Shown piece by piece: positions 25,613 to 33,955 of a DNA stretch of 46,416 nt. Under the pieces are notes generated by a model. It saw only the letters and a list, made by a program, of their open reading frames with translations. It did not search any database and was not told where the DNA came from. The DNA comes from JBBSDV01 sp038240335 (GTDB taxonomy: Bacteria; Chloroflexota; Dehalococcoidia; DSTF01; JACRBR01), in contig JBBSDV010000001.1 of assembly GCA_038240335.1 (NCBI GenBank), positions 1-46,416 on the forward strand, read 5' to 3'. A program made the translations under genes and the position numbers. The stretch's first letter is position 1, and every line of letters starts with the position of its first letter.

Positions 25613-25803
25613 ACCCACGATCTGCCGGCCGCGCAACCACAAAGTGGTGAACAATCACGCCCGAGGCGAACACCACGGCGTACTGTCGTGCTTTTCGCGC
25701 GTCGCAGATACAACAGGCGAATGCTACGAGCAACTCGGACGCCGACGATGCATCGCCATGAGATCAATGAAGCGCGTAGAACTCTGGGACCGCGAACCGC
25801 CAA

Positions 25804-25827
25804 CGCCGGGCAGCTATCTGCCCGGCG
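25804..25827. terminator. 10-bp hairpin overlapping the alr stop codon
   Basis: CGCCGGGCAG and its complement around CTAT; the stop codon of the racemase gene (25814-25816) is in the loop. Confidence 0.55.
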
Positions 25828-27007
25828 CCAGTTGCCCGAGCACCAAGCGCTGGTTCAGCGTCGCCACCGCAACCACGTGCCCACCACGCAGGTACGCCCG
25901 CGGCACCCGCGCACTGATCCCGGCGAGGATCTCCCACGAGATCGTATCCGCGAGCTCGGCCAGCTCGTCGGCGTCGATCCGCTCGTCGCCCTGCTGGCCG
26001 ATCAGCACCACCTCGTCGTCGGGCGCAACGCCAGCAACGTCCGTCACGTCCGCCATGCACATGTCCATCGCGATCCGGCCGGCGATCGGCGCCCGCTGCC
26101 CGCGCACCAGCACCGATGCCCGATTCGAGAGATCGCGTCGCAGACCGTCCGCATAGCCGCACATCACCAGCGCGATCCGCGACGGTCGCGTCGCCGTCCA
26201 TGTCCGTCCGTAACCGACACTGCCGCCGATCTCGACGACGATCACCCGCGCCACCCGCGATTTCAGCGACAGCGCGCGCCGCAGCTCGATGTCGCCGGCG
26301 ATCCCCCGCGCCGGTTCGTAACCGTAGACCGCCAGCCCTGCGCGGACGGCATCGAGCATCATCTCCGGCGCGCCGAGGATGCTCGCCGATGCGGCGCAAT
26401 GCCGCATCGGGATCCACGGCAGGCGCGCCGACGCCGCCATCAGCGCGTCATGCTGGCCGCGCGTGAAGGAGCTGTCGCCCTCCTCGGCCGCCGCGAAGTG
26501 GGTGAAGATGCCCTCGATGACGATGGCCGGCAGCGCGCGCACACTCTCGGCGTACGCGACGAGTTCTTCGACCGGCAGACCGTGCCGGTTAAGCCCGCTC
26601 TCGAGCTCCACGTGTACCGGCTGCGTGATGTTACGGTCCGTCGCCAAGCGCGAGAGTGCGAGCGCGAGCTGCATCGAGTCGACGGTCGGAGTCAGCCGCA
26701 GGTCGACGATCCGTTCCGCTTCCGATGTCTGCGCGCACCCGACCACCAGGATCGGCGCATCGATGCCCGCCAGCCGCAGCTCCTCGCCCTCGTCGACGCA
26801 CACGACCGCGACGCCTCGCGCTCCTGCGTCGAGCGCCGTCCGCGCCACCGCCACCGCGCCGTGCCCGTACGCATTCGCCTTGACGACGGCATATAGCCGC
26901 GCCGGCGCAACGCACGCCACAAGCACACCGACGTTGTGCGCGATCGCATCCAGATCGATCTCCGCCCACACCGGCCGCCCGGTCCAGCGCTCGTGATCAG
27001 CCGTCAT
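25814..27007 (-). CDS. alr: Alanine racemase
   Basis: 397 residues. The PLP-binding Lys43 sits in the canonical AVVKANAYGHG, and the second catalytic base Tyr266 in SVGYGRTW. The N-terminal barrel strand RPVWAEIDLDAIAHN and the C-terminal GRIAMDMCMADVT and SWEILAGISARVPRAYL are family hallmarks. The enzyme makes D-alanine for cell-wall peptidoglycan; if this organism lacks a classical wall it may serve another D-amino-acid need. The start is an ATG with TATCCT 6 nt upstream and no Shine-Dalgarno. Single-gene unit. Confidence 0.96.
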   Translation of the reverse strand: MTADHERWTGRPVWAEIDLDAIAHNVGVLVACVAPARLYAVVKANAYGHGAVAVARTALDAGARGVAVVCVDEGEELRLAGIDAPILVVGCAQTSEAERIVDLRLTPTVDSMQLALALSRLATDRNITQPVHVELESGLNRHGLPVEELVAYAESVRALPAIVIEGIFTHFAAAEEGDSSFTRGQHDALMAASARLPWIPMRHCAASASILGAPEMMLDAVRAGLAVYGYEPARGIAGDIELRRALSLKSRVARVIVVEIGGSVGYGRTWTATRPSRIALVMCGYADGLRRDLSNRASVLVRGQRAPIAGRIAMDMCMADVTDVAGVAPDDEVVLIGQQGDERIDADELAELADTISWEILAGISARVPRAYLRGGHVVAVATLNQRLVLGQLAPGR

Positions 27008-27013
27008 GGCCGA

Positions 27014-27019
27014 AGGATA
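27014..27019 (-). promoter_or_regulatory. -10 box TATCCT, leaderless promoter of alr
   Basis: Minus-strand TATCCT, 6 nt before the ATG. Confidence 0.5.
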
Positions 27020-27027
27020 TCATCGGC

Positions 27028-27083
27028 TTGGTTGTTGGTTGCTGGTCGGCGGCTGGCGGCTGGCGGCTGGCGGTACCTGGCTG
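27028..27083. repeat. Heptad-period array (TTGGTTG then GCGGCTG x3)
   Basis: TTGGTTG x2, CTGGTCG, GCGGCTG x3, GCGGTAC, CTGGCTG in one register; the unit changes midway while the period is kept. It sits just upstream of alr. Confidence 0.9.
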
Positions 27084-27156
27084 GCGGCCGTTCCTTGTCG
27101 TTTTGTCTCCGGTCGGCCGCAGTAGTCCGTCGCCCACCGCGCGCCCCTGACCGCCT

Positions 27157-27186
27157 GTCATTCAGAGCGGCAGCGAAGAATCTTGG
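27157..27186 (+). repeat. Dispersed 'HPERSEG' repeat
   Basis: GTCATTCAGAGCG then GCAGCGAAGAATCTTG between the glycosyltransferase stop and alr. Confidence 0.7.
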
Positions 27187-27245
27187 CTCGAAACGGCCGA
27201 CCCCTCTCGACGCAAGAGCGGCAAACTGTCTGCCGGTCAGCCGCG

Positions 27246-28289
27246 CTAGCCGCGCATCTCAAAATCGCCTGGCGAAATGCGCGATCGATCCACCACCGGG
27301 GTCCCGCCGACGATCCGCAGCCCCGCGCGACCCAACCCAACGAGAAAGCCCGCGCCGTACGCGACGTGCAGGCACGCAAAGACGATCGGCAACAGCGGCA
27401 GCTGCCGCGGCGCACGCGGCAGCGCGACCGCGGCCGACGCGGCGCCGATCGCGGCCACGTACGTCGCGAGCAGCGCTTTCAGCGGCCGCGCATCGCCGCC
27501 GGCCGCGCGCAACGCCGCGACCACGAGCCCCGCGACGAACAGCGGCGGCACGAGCTGCCGCGGCCGCACCTGCGACGGATGCCGGCGCAGCACCTCCGGC
27601 TTCGCCCGGCCGTACCCGAAGTACTGCCGCCACAGCCCAACGATGCTCCCGCGCACCGTATAGCGAGCGCGAATCGACGGCGCGAGGAAGATCGTGCCGC
27701 CGGCGTCGAGCAGCCGGTAGTTGAATTCGTCGTCCTCGCCTTTGTCGATGTCTTCCGCAAAGGTGCCGATGCGCTCGAACACGTCCCGGCGGTAGGCGCC
27801 GAACGCCACCGTGTCCACTGGGCCCTCGCCGCCGATACGGAACGACGCGCCGCCGACGCCGAACCGCGACGCCATCGCGAGCGCGATCGCACGGCCGGCG
27901 TATGAGTCGCCCTCGCTCGTGATCACGCCGCCGACACAATCGGCGCCCGTCGCGTCGAGCGCGGCGACGCTCGCGCTCAGGTAGTCCGCCGCGACCGCCG
28001 CATGCCCATCGACCCGCACGATCACATCGCCCCGCGCCTCGACGAGCCCGATGTTGAGCGCGAACGCCGGCTTCAACGCCGGGTTCTCCAGCAGCCGCAA
28101 GTCGAGCGTCGACTCGGCAGCGAACCGCGCGATCAGCTGCTTCGTGCCGTCGGTCGAGTGGCCATCGATCACCAGCACCTCGAAGCGCCGGCGCGGATAG
28201 TCCTGCGTACCCAGACTCTCGAGGCAGCGCTCGATATAGCGCTCCTCGTCACGCACCGGAATCAGCACCGAAACAAACGGCTCATTCAT
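27246..28289 (-). CDS. Family-2 glycosyltransferase (ExoA-like)
   Basis: 347 residues. The GT-A domain opens FVSVLIPVRDEERYIERCLESL, with VLVIDGHSTDGT, a DxD-like VRVDGHA for metal/nucleotide-sugar binding, and a catalytic ED in KGEDDEFNYRLLDAGG. ARYTVRGS and LWRQYFGYGRAK are typical of ExoA-like enzymes of succinoglycan-type polysaccharide synthesis. Three or so C-terminal membrane helices (residues ~255-320) anchor it in the inner membrane. It probably adds a sugar to a lipid-linked surface glycan. The ATG has TAGGGT 6 nt upstream and no ribosome site. Confidence 0.92.
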   Translation of the reverse strand: MNEPFVSVLIPVRDEERYIERCLESLGTQDYPRRRFEVLVIDGHSTDGTKQLIARFAAESTLDLRLLENPALKPAFALNIGLVEARGDVIVRVDGHAAVAADYLSASVAALDATGADCVGGVITSEGDSYAGRAIALAMASRFGVGGASFRIGGEGPVDTVAFGAYRRDVFERIGTFAEDIDKGEDDEFNYRLLDAGGTIFLAPSIRARYTVRGSIVGLWRQYFGYGRAKPEVLRRHPSQVRPRQLVPPLFVAGLVVAALRAAGGDARPLKALLATYVAAIGAASAAVALPRAPRQLPLLPIVFACLHVAYGAGFLVGLGRAGLRIVGGTPVVDRSRISPGDFEMRG

Positions 28290-28295
28290 CCCGCG

Positions 28296-28301
28296 ACCCT
28301 A
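28296..28301 (-). promoter_or_regulatory. -10 box TAGGGT, leaderless promoter candidate
   Basis: Minus-strand TAGGGT, 6 nt before the glycosyltransferase ATG. Confidence 0.4.
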
Positions 28302-28356
28302 ACACGGCCCGCCGACCGCAGCTAGTAGGTTGGAGTTGGGGGCTGGACACCAGCCT

Positions 28357-28391
28357 GCGAACCGCAAACTGCAAACCGTGAACTGTCAACT
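28357..28391. repeat. Heptad-period array (GCAAACT/GTGAACT)
   Basis: GCGAACC, GCAAACT, GCAAACC, GTGAACT, GTCAACT, between the LysR-family stop and the glycosyltransferase start. Confidence 0.85.
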
Positions 28392-28404
28392 GGGCGCAGC
28401 GACT

Positions 28405-29325
28405 TCACGCGACCCCCGCCAGCGCTCCCTCCGGGATCGTCACGCCATACAGATCGACCAGCAGCGTGAAGAACGCGACGACAGCGCGCGTGTGCTTACG
28501 ATTCTTCCGGAAGATCAACGAGATCTGCCGCCCGGGCATCGAGGCGTTCGAGATGTTGATCGGACTCAAGCTCCCCTGCGAGAACTCGCGCTCCGTCGAT
28601 ACCTTCGGCAGCAGCGCGATGCCGAGTCCCTCCTCGACCATCTTCTTCGTCGCCTCGATCGTATCCAGCTCCATCAGCGTGTGCGGCACGATCCCGTGCT
28701 GCCGGAATACGCCCTGGATCAGCTGGCTGTAGCTCGACCCCTTGTCGAACAGGATCAGCGGCTCGCGCCCGACATCCTCGATCGTCGCGGAGCCCGCACG
28801 CGCGAAGCGGTGCTGCGGCGCCGAAGCCAGCACGAGGTCATCCTCGTACAGCGGCACCGTGACGATGTCCGCGTGATGCACCGTGCGCTCGAGCGCGCAG
28901 TGGACGTCGTCCGAGAGCACCATCTGCAGTACCTGCTCGGAGCGGCCCGTGTGCACGCTGACCTCTACGCCGGGATACGTCGAGCAGTACTGCTTGAGCA
29001 CCTTCGGCAGGACGTACGTGCTCACCGTCAGCGCGCAGCCGAGCTTCAGCGTACCGATCTCGAGATTGCGCATGCCGTCGAGCGCGTCGCGGCCCTCCTG
29101 CAGCGCCTTCAAGGCCCGCCGCGCATACGGCAGGAACGCCGTCCCCATCTCCGTCAGCCGCACGCCCCGCCCGTTGCGCTCGAACAGCGCCTCGCCGAGA
29201 TCGCGCTCGAGTGACTGGATACGCGCCGTCACCGAGGGCTGCGTGAGGAAGAGCGCATCCGCCGCCTTGCTGAACGATCGGTGCTGCGCGACCTGTACGA
29301 ACGCCTCGATCTGACCGAGATCCAT
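28405..29325 (-). CDS. LysR-family transcriptional regulator
   Basis: 306 residues. The N-terminal helix-turn-helix is textbook (MDLGQIEAFVQVAQHRSFSKAADALFLTQPSVTARIQSLERDLGEALFER). The C-terminal periplasmic-binding-like effector domain follows (LKLGCALTVSTYVLPKVL, DIVTVPLYEDDLVLA, EEGLGIALLPK), as in the CysB/CbbR-like subgroup. The effector is unknown. A T-N11-A dyad lies 39-61 nt upstream, so it most likely controls its own gene. No obvious target gene diverges from it: the 29326-30084 gap has no gene, only the operator, a small GGTCT/AGACC hairpin and two dispersed repeats. Confidence 0.95.
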   Translation of the reverse strand: MDLGQIEAFVQVAQHRSFSKAADALFLTQPSVTARIQSLERDLGEALFERNGRGVRLTEMGTAFLPYARRALKALQEGRDALDGMRNLEIGTLKLGCALTVSTYVLPKVLKQYCSTYPGVEVSVHTGRSEQVLQMVLSDDVHCALERTVHHADIVTVPLYEDDLVLASAPQHRFARAGSATIEDVGREPLILFDKGSSYSQLIQGVFRQHGIVPHTLMELDTIEATKKMVEEGLGIALLPKVSTEREFSQGSLSPINISNASMPGRQISLIFRKNRKHTRAVVAFFTLLVDLYGVTIPEGALAGVA

Positions 29326-29363
29326 GCTCGCCCCAACTGCTGCCCGCGCTCGTCGCGGATCCT

Positions 29364-29386
29364 CGATACATTGCGCTGAAGTATCG
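29364..29386. promoter_or_regulatory. LysR-type operator CGATAC-N11-GTATCG
   Basis: A perfect 6+6 inverted repeat with the T-N11-A spacing characteristic of LysR-type sites, 39 nt upstream of the lysR-family start codon. Confidence 0.7.
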
Positions 29387-29661
29387 GCCCGGTCTATGAG
29401 ACCAGCAGTGTCGCACCGTTCCCCATCGATTGCAAGATGATCATCGCCATGCCGGCGAGCAACACCTTTGGTTCCTCATGTGGCATGTCGCAACTTGATG
29501 CGAGATCAACCACGCACGTGCGATGCTCACATCATCCGCCGGGCTCAAGCGAACCCGACCAAGCGCCAGTGTGCCATGTTCGGCCGTGATTGTTGCTCAT
29601 TCACATCGCCGCAGGGCCGTCATTAGGTCCCCGGCGCGCCGTCATTCAGGTCACGGCGCGC

Positions 29662-29691
29662 TTTCATTCAGAGCGCCAGCGAAGAATCTTG
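29662..29691 (+). repeat. Dispersed 'HPERSEG' repeat
   Basis: TTTCATTCAGAGCG then CCAGCGAAGAATCTTG. Confidence 0.75.
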
Positions 29692-29832
29692 TTCGGCTTG
29701 TCGCCGAACGCCGATTCGGCAATGAAAGCAGCGGCATCAGAAATGCCTGTGCGAAACGAAAGCGAGAAGCGAAGCCGGCCAGCGCCCTCGCGCGGATCAT
29801 CATCCTCAGCCGCATCCTCGCCGTGCATGATT

Positions 29833-29863
29833 GGCATTCAGAGCGCCAGCGAAGAATCTTGCC
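29833..29863 (+). repeat. Dispersed 'HPERSEG' repeat
   Basis: Nearly identical in its core to the copy 171 nt upstream, same orientation. Confidence 0.75.
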
Positions 29864-30084
29864 CGGCTGTCGCAGAAGCTCCGATATCGCCAGACGTCAC
29901 CGCCACGCCAAGACACGCGGCCGAAACAACCGAAAATTGAACAACCGAGTACATAACCGATGACGCTAGTACCGGCTGCATCACGACCACGTTCGCTTAC
30001 CGCGGCAACCCCAGACCATCACCGCACAGCCCGATGACCCCAAAAGTGCCAAACGATTACATAACGAATCAGCGAGGCCGACCC

Positions 30085-31185
30085 CTACCCGACCCGCTTC
30101 GTCCGCATTCCGAACGCCAGCACGCCGAGGCCCAGCGCGGCCAGCGCCACGCCGAGCGCAGCATTCAGGATGCCCGAGCGTGAGTCCGTGCCCGCGCCCG
30201 TCGACGGAAATGCGCGGTTCGAACCGTTCGGCGACGACGGCGCTTCGGATGGATTGCCCGGGTGCGTCAGTCCGCGCACGCTGCTCGTTAGAGCCGGCGT
30301 GCCGCTCGCCGAGGCGCCCGGATTCCCCGAAACAGGCGTCGTCGACCCGGCTGGCGTCATGTTCTCGCGCGACGAAGTCGTACCGGACGTCGGCGACGCG
30401 TGGCCACCGGCGGCCGGAGTCTTCGTGGGCGCAGGCGTCGCTGTGCTTTCAGCGCCACCGCTCGGCGTCACCGACGATGTGGAGGACGCGCTCGGTGATG
30501 CTGCCGCAGTTCCGGTCTGCGAGGGCGTCGCGCTTGCGATCGGCGTGCCGTTCGCGACTATCGTCTCAGTCGCAGCGGGCGTGTACGTCCCGATCGGCGT
30601 GATCGTGCCGAGACCGAGTTCTGTCGCCGTCGCCGCCGGCGTATCGGTCGCGATGGTAGTCATCGTCGCAGTCGCCGTCGGCACCGCAGTCACGGTGCTC
30701 ACGGACGTCGTTGTGGCGGCCGGTGTGTCGCTCACAGGCGGGGTCGCCGTCATCGTCATCGCCGGCGTCGCATTCGCGCACACAAGATTAATATGCGTGT
30801 CCTCGGCGTTCGAAACGACGCTGTAGCTACGCCCCGACTTCTCGTACAGCGTCACCGTGCCCGAGGTCCGCAGCTGCCCCGATCCCATGCGATCGTAGAG
30901 GAGGTAGTAATCCTGATGTCCGAGATGGCCCGCCTTGTCGTCGAAGAAGAAGGTCTGCTGGATCGCCTCGCCGTTGATGACGACATCGACGACTGCCTTG
31001 CGATCATCCGGCCCGCCGATGTACTCGGCCTTCGTCTCCCAGCTCGCGCAATCGAGCCGGTCGCTGATCATCACGTGATGCGCCAGCGCGATCCCCGGCC
31101 GCGCGACAAGCAACAGCACGCCGGCGATCAGCAGCCCGCCGCCCAGCCCAACGTGCATCGATTGAGTACGGATTGTTGATAGCAC
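30085..31185 (-). CDS. Secreted mucin-like protein with FPSTG wall-anchor-like C-terminus
   Basis: About 366 residues from the GTG at 31185, 5 nt after AGGAGG; longer and shorter starts exist. A signal peptide (GLLIAGVLLLVARPGIALA) precedes a ~105-residue folded domain with three Cys (CASWETKAEYIGG through INLVCAN). A ~190-residue Thr/Ser/Ala/Pro-rich stalk follows. The end reads FPSTGAG, then a hydrophobic helix (ILNAALGVALAALGLGVLAFGM) and RTKR, the layout of LPxTG sortase substrates with F for L. It is probably displayed on the surface, either sortase-linked or held by the helix. The function of the head domain is unknown. Confidence 0.85.
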   Translation of the reverse strand: MLSTIRTQSMHVGLGGGLLIAGVLLLVARPGIALAHHVMISDRLDCASWETKAEYIGGPDDRKAVVDVVINGEAIQQTFFFDDKAGHLGHQDYYLLYDRMGSGQLRTSGTVTLYEKSGRSYSVVSNAEDTHINLVCANATPAMTMTATPPVSDTPAATTTSVSTVTAVPTATATMTTIATDTPAATATELGLGTITPIGTYTPAATETIVANGTPIASATPSQTGTAAASPSASSTSSVTPSGGAESTATPAPTKTPAAGGHASPTSGTTSSRENMTPAGSTTPVSGNPGASASGTPALTSSVRGLTHPGNPSEAPSSPNGSNRAFPSTGAGTDSRSGILNAALGVALAALGLGVLAFGMRTKRVG

Positions 31186-31381
31186 CACAGCCTCCTGCCC
31201 GGCGTACATCCCTGCGCACGAGCAGCATCGCGGCCAAGCGCGCCCTCAACAATCAGCGTTTGCCCTATGCGCCCCCCGCATCTGCACGTAGCGCGCGAAG
31301 GCAGCGTCCGGCAAGCAGGAGAGCTGGAGGCTGCATAGCGGAGCGTCGAGGGCAAAAGCTGACGTTCTTTGGCACCGCCGC

Positions 31382-31418
31382 GATTGTCATCCTGAGCGTC
31401 AGCGAAGGATCTTGTTGG
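31382..31418 (+). repeat. Dispersed 'HPERSEG' repeat, left arm of an inverted pair
   Basis: GATTGTCATCCTGAGCG then TCAGCGAAGGATCTTG, facing the copy at 31478-31510. Confidence 0.75.
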
Positions 31419-31477
31419 GCCTGACCGTATCCTCGTTCGAACAGGCGAGGCCCGAACGCGAGATCGCCAGCGTTCCG

Positions 31478-31510
31478 CACAAGACCTTCGCGGGCTCAGG
31501 GTGACAATCA
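31478..31510 (-). repeat. Dispersed 'HPERSEG' repeat, right arm of the pair
   Basis: Its reverse complement starts TGATTGTCACCCTGAGC. With the left arm it forms a ~130-nt imperfect inverted repeat like a REP doublet. The rest of the 31186-31575 gap shows no gene. Confidence 0.7.
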
Positions 31511-31575
31511 CCGCGGCATGTCACGCGACAGCGGACACGGCGATCCCGCCGACGCACCCCGTCGCCGTCACCGAA

Positions 31576-32307
31576 TCACTTGATCGCCGCCAGCGCGGCG
31601 ATAAACGCGTCCGCGATCAGTCGATGCCCGGCGTCCGTAGGATGCGGATCGAACTGCGGATCGAGCACGTGCGTCAGCTCACGGCCGCGCCCTTCGAACG
31701 CCGGCGCCGCGTCGGCCACGCCCGCATGCGGATACTTTGCCGCCGCACCGCGGATCACATCGTCGAGCCGCGGCATCACGCGCGTCGCCGGCGCCTCGAA
31801 GACGTGACCCGTGCCCGAGAAGAAGTTCGGGTAACCGAGCAGCACAATCGGCGTGTCGGGATGCGCAGCCCGCAGCCGTGCGACGAGCTCGCTGTACCGC
31901 GTCTCGACGCCGCGCAGCGTCTCATCGAGCGGGCAGGCGGCCGGCAATGTCTCATCCCGGCAGGCGGCGTTCGGGATCAGCCCGGCCAGGTCGTTGCCGC
32001 CGACAGAAATCGTGATGAACGCGATCTCTCCATCGAGGGAGAGCGCATCCGGCAGCTGCTTGTCGATCACGTCCTGCGTCGTCGCACCGGCGACGGCATA
32101 GTTTCGCAGGTCAAGATTGCCTTCGTCGCGCGCCAGCAGCGCCGCATAGCTCGTCGCCGCCTTGTCCGACGAGCCGTTGCCTGCGGCCACCGAATCGCCC
32201 AGCGAGATATACACGCCGGAATAGTGCGTCGTGCCCTGCGAGTCTCGGCAGCGCGCGCCCGTGACAAGAAGGAGGCTCGCGCACGCAAGGAGAATCAGCG
32301 GCTTCAT
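31576..32307 (-). CDS. SGNH/GDSL hydrolase (putative lipoprotein or secreted)
   Basis: 243 residues. A short signal sequence ends near Cys20 (VTGARC, a weak lipobox). Block I is SLGDSVAAG with the nucleophile Ser39, block III is VGGND (residues 102-106), and block V is HPTDAGH with the catalytic Asp and His near the C-terminus. It is an esterase or lipase type acting outside the membrane; substrate unknown. The start codon overlaps the stop of the DUF429 gene (ATGA), so the two are translationally coupled. A TATACT six nt upstream may also give an internal leaderless promoter. Confidence 0.92.
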   Translation of the reverse strand: MKPLILLACASLLLVTGARCRDSQGTTHYSGVYISLGDSVAAGNGSSDKAATSYAALLARDEGNLDLRNYAVAGATTQDVIDKQLPDALSLDGEIAFITISVGGNDLAGLIPNAACRDETLPAACPLDETLRGVETRYSELVARLRAAHPDTPIVLLGYPNFFSGTGHVFEAPATRVMPRLDDVIRGAAAKYPHAGVADAAPAFEGRGRELTHVLDPQFDPHPTDAGHRLIADAFIAALAAIK

Positions 32308-33167
32308 ACCGTCAGTATAGGACGGCGCCGAGTAGGCGCGGGCCCGATTGCGATCTGCCCGTCGAACCTGCGCGCCGGTTGCCAGATCATCCCCTCGCGC
32401 AGCAGCTGCGGGTCGAGAATCTCCGGCAACGCAGCCAGCTCCGAAGCATGATCCGCCATCACGAGCGCCGAGACGGCCGCGTCGAAGGCGTCCTCCGTCG
32501 ATGCCGCGAGCGCACGCATCGCCGTCGATTGCGATGCCAGGTGCTTCTCGACAAACTCCGTTCGTTCGTCGATTCGGCGCTTGCGTATCGGCCCCGTCAT
32601 CAACCGCGGATAGATCTCGATCACGGTCGTCGCTGCCGCCGCGCTCGTCCCGGCGTCAAAGGGCCAGATCCGCAGTCCTGCCGGGCGCAGCCCGTGCAGC
32701 GAACACATGCCCCGGAGCGAGCCCGTGCCGACCGCGCCGGCGCCGCCGATCTGGAAGACCGACTTCGGTTGCACGCCGAACGCCGCGACAACATCGCGCT
32801 CGGTCCGTCGATACTGCTCGTCGCCCTGCGGTCGCGCGCGGCCCGCGCGACCCCAGAACGGCGCAGCGCAGGCACTCAGCAGCGTCTCGGCCTGCCCGTC
32901 CGCGAGCTGCTCCCACAGCTGGGGCGCTGTCGCCCAGCCGCATCGATCGAGGTACCACGCTGGGAGCGAGAAGCCGAAGTCGAGGCCAACGATCATCGGT
33001 TTGCCGCATTCGGTCTCGTCGACCAGATGCGCCGCAATCTCGTCGCGCCTGCGGCCGCACTCGAGCCTGATCAGCTCGCCGTCAGCGGTCGCCTCCGCGA
33101 GCCAGATCTTCTTCTCCGCGCCGATTGCCGCGCCGGACCAGTCGACCGCGAGAATGCGCAGACTCAC
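32304..33167 (-). CDS. DUF429 family protein (predicted RNase H-like nuclease)
   Basis: 287 residues. The N-terminus ILAVDWSGAAIGAEKKIWLAEA is the DUF429 opening: a D-x-S-G strand-turn as in RNase H-fold enzymes, with a second acidic motif MIVGLDFGFSLPAW and a third SASTEDAFDAAVSALVMA-like region near residue 230 (ASTEDAFDAAVSAL). This fits a metal-dependent RNase H-like fold, though activity has not been established for the family as far as I know. The start overlaps the thpR stop by ATGA, and its own stop overlaps the next start in the same way. Confidence 0.85.
   Translation of the reverse strand: MSLRILAVDWSGAAIGAEKKIWLAEATADGELIRLECGRRRDEIAAHLVDETECGKPMIVGLDFGFSLPAWYLDRCGWATAPQLWEQLADGQAETLLSACAAPFWGRAGRARPQGDEQYRRTERDVVAAFGVQPKSVFQIGGAGAVGTGSLRGMCSLHGLRPAGLRIWPFDAGTSAAAATTVIEIYPRLMTGPIRKRRIDERTEFVEKHLASQSTAMRALAASTEDAFDAAVSALVMADHASELAALPEILDPQLLREGMIWQPARRFDGQIAIGPAPTRRRPILTV
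32314..32319 (-). promoter_or_regulatory. -10 box TATACT upstream of the SGNH gene
   Basis: Minus-strand TATACT, 6 nt before the ATG, inside the end of the DUF429 gene. Confidence 0.4.
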
Positions 33168-33784
33168 AACGCAGCGCCGCCGGAGAGCGGATACGTCGAA
33201 AGGGAGTCATACGTCGCGCCGCCGCGCGAGGGCGTCGACCGCATGAGACTGACATGCTCGACCCGGAACGCGGGCAGTTCCGACGTCGACATCCCGGCGA
33301 GCAATCGATGCACGCGCGACCGCTCGTCGGGCAGTGCGCCTTCCCGCACGCGGCCCAGCGTCAGGTGCGCCGCGAATGGACGTCGCTCGCGCTCGAATCC
33401 GATCGGCTGCAGTGCAGCCTCCACGCGGTCGGCGAGCGATGCGAGCCGTTCGGTCTCGCCGACGAGGCCAAGCCATGCCACCCGCAAGCCGTGGCTGCCT
33501 CCGAAGCTGCCGATGCCCTGCGGCTGCAGAGCGAACGGCGCAGCGCCGCAGGTCGCATTACGCAGCGCCGCATCGATCGCTTCGACGCGCGCCGTCGACA
33601 CTGCGCCGAGGAACTTGAGCGTCACATGGATCCCCTCGACGCGCACCCAGCGCAGCGAGTCGCCGCCGATCGCGGCTCGCAACGATGCGATCGTCGCATG
33701 TAGCGCGCGCTTCACATCAGCCGCCAGTTCGATCGCGACGAACAACCGCAGCGGGGCCGTCTCGGGGCTCACGGGTGTGCGCAT
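33164..33784 (-). CDS. thpR: RNA 2',3'-cyclic phosphodiesterase
   Basis: 206 residues. Two HxT motifs define the 2H phosphoesterase fold: His53 in IHVTLKFLG and His140 in FAAHLTLGR, at the usual spacing, with LRLFVAIEL at the start. These enzymes open 2',3'-cyclic phosphates on RNA; the family was named after an RNA ligase side activity. First gene of a three-gene operon with DUF429 and SGNH genes, all joined by ATGA overlaps. The ATG has TACACT 5 nt upstream and no ribosome site. Confidence 0.93.
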   Translation of the reverse strand: MRTPVSPETAPLRLFVAIELAADVKRALHATIASLRAAIGGDSLRWVRVEGIHVTLKFLGAVSTARVEAIDAALRNATCGAAPFALQPQGIGSFGGSHGLRVAWLGLVGETERLASLADRVEAALQPIGFERERRPFAAHLTLGRVREGALPDERSRVHRLLAGMSTSELPAFRVEHVSLMRSTPSRGGATYDSLSTYPLSGGAAL

Positions 33785-33789
33785 CGCTC

Positions 33790-33795
33790 AGTGTA
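33790..33795 (-). promoter_or_regulatory. -10 box TACACT, leaderless promoter of thpR operon
   Basis: Minus-strand TACACT, 5 nt before the ATG; the same hexamer and spacing as at 43900-43905. Confidence 0.5.
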
Positions 33796-33893
33796 GGGCG
33801 AGCAACGACGGGCGGACTCGAGAATGCCGCTGTCTGCACTCCGCTCGCCGTTCGGAGCGCGCTTTAAGGGAGGAGCGCAACCGACAAGCAAGG

Positions 33894-33919
33894 AAGGGCG
33901 TCGCGTTTGCGACGCCCTT
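33894..33919. terminator. Terminator after the ABC permease locus, 11-bp stem
   Basis: AAGGGCGTCGC pairs with GCGACGCCCTT around GTTT. On the minus strand it lies 37 nt past the permease stop. Confidence 0.8.
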
Positions 33920-33920
33920 T

Positions 33921-33955
33921 CAATCACCAGTCACCAATCACGAGTCACCAGCAAC
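33921..33955. repeat. Heptad-period array (CAATCAC/CAGTCAC)
   Basis: CAATCAC, CAGTCAC, CAATCAC, GAGTCAC, CAGCAAC, filling the space between the permease stop and its terminator. Confidence 0.85.

Noticed and set aside
29523..29963. Plus-strand ORF in the gap after the LysR gene
   Set aside because: Made of two dispersed repeats and low-complexity Arg/Ser sequence.
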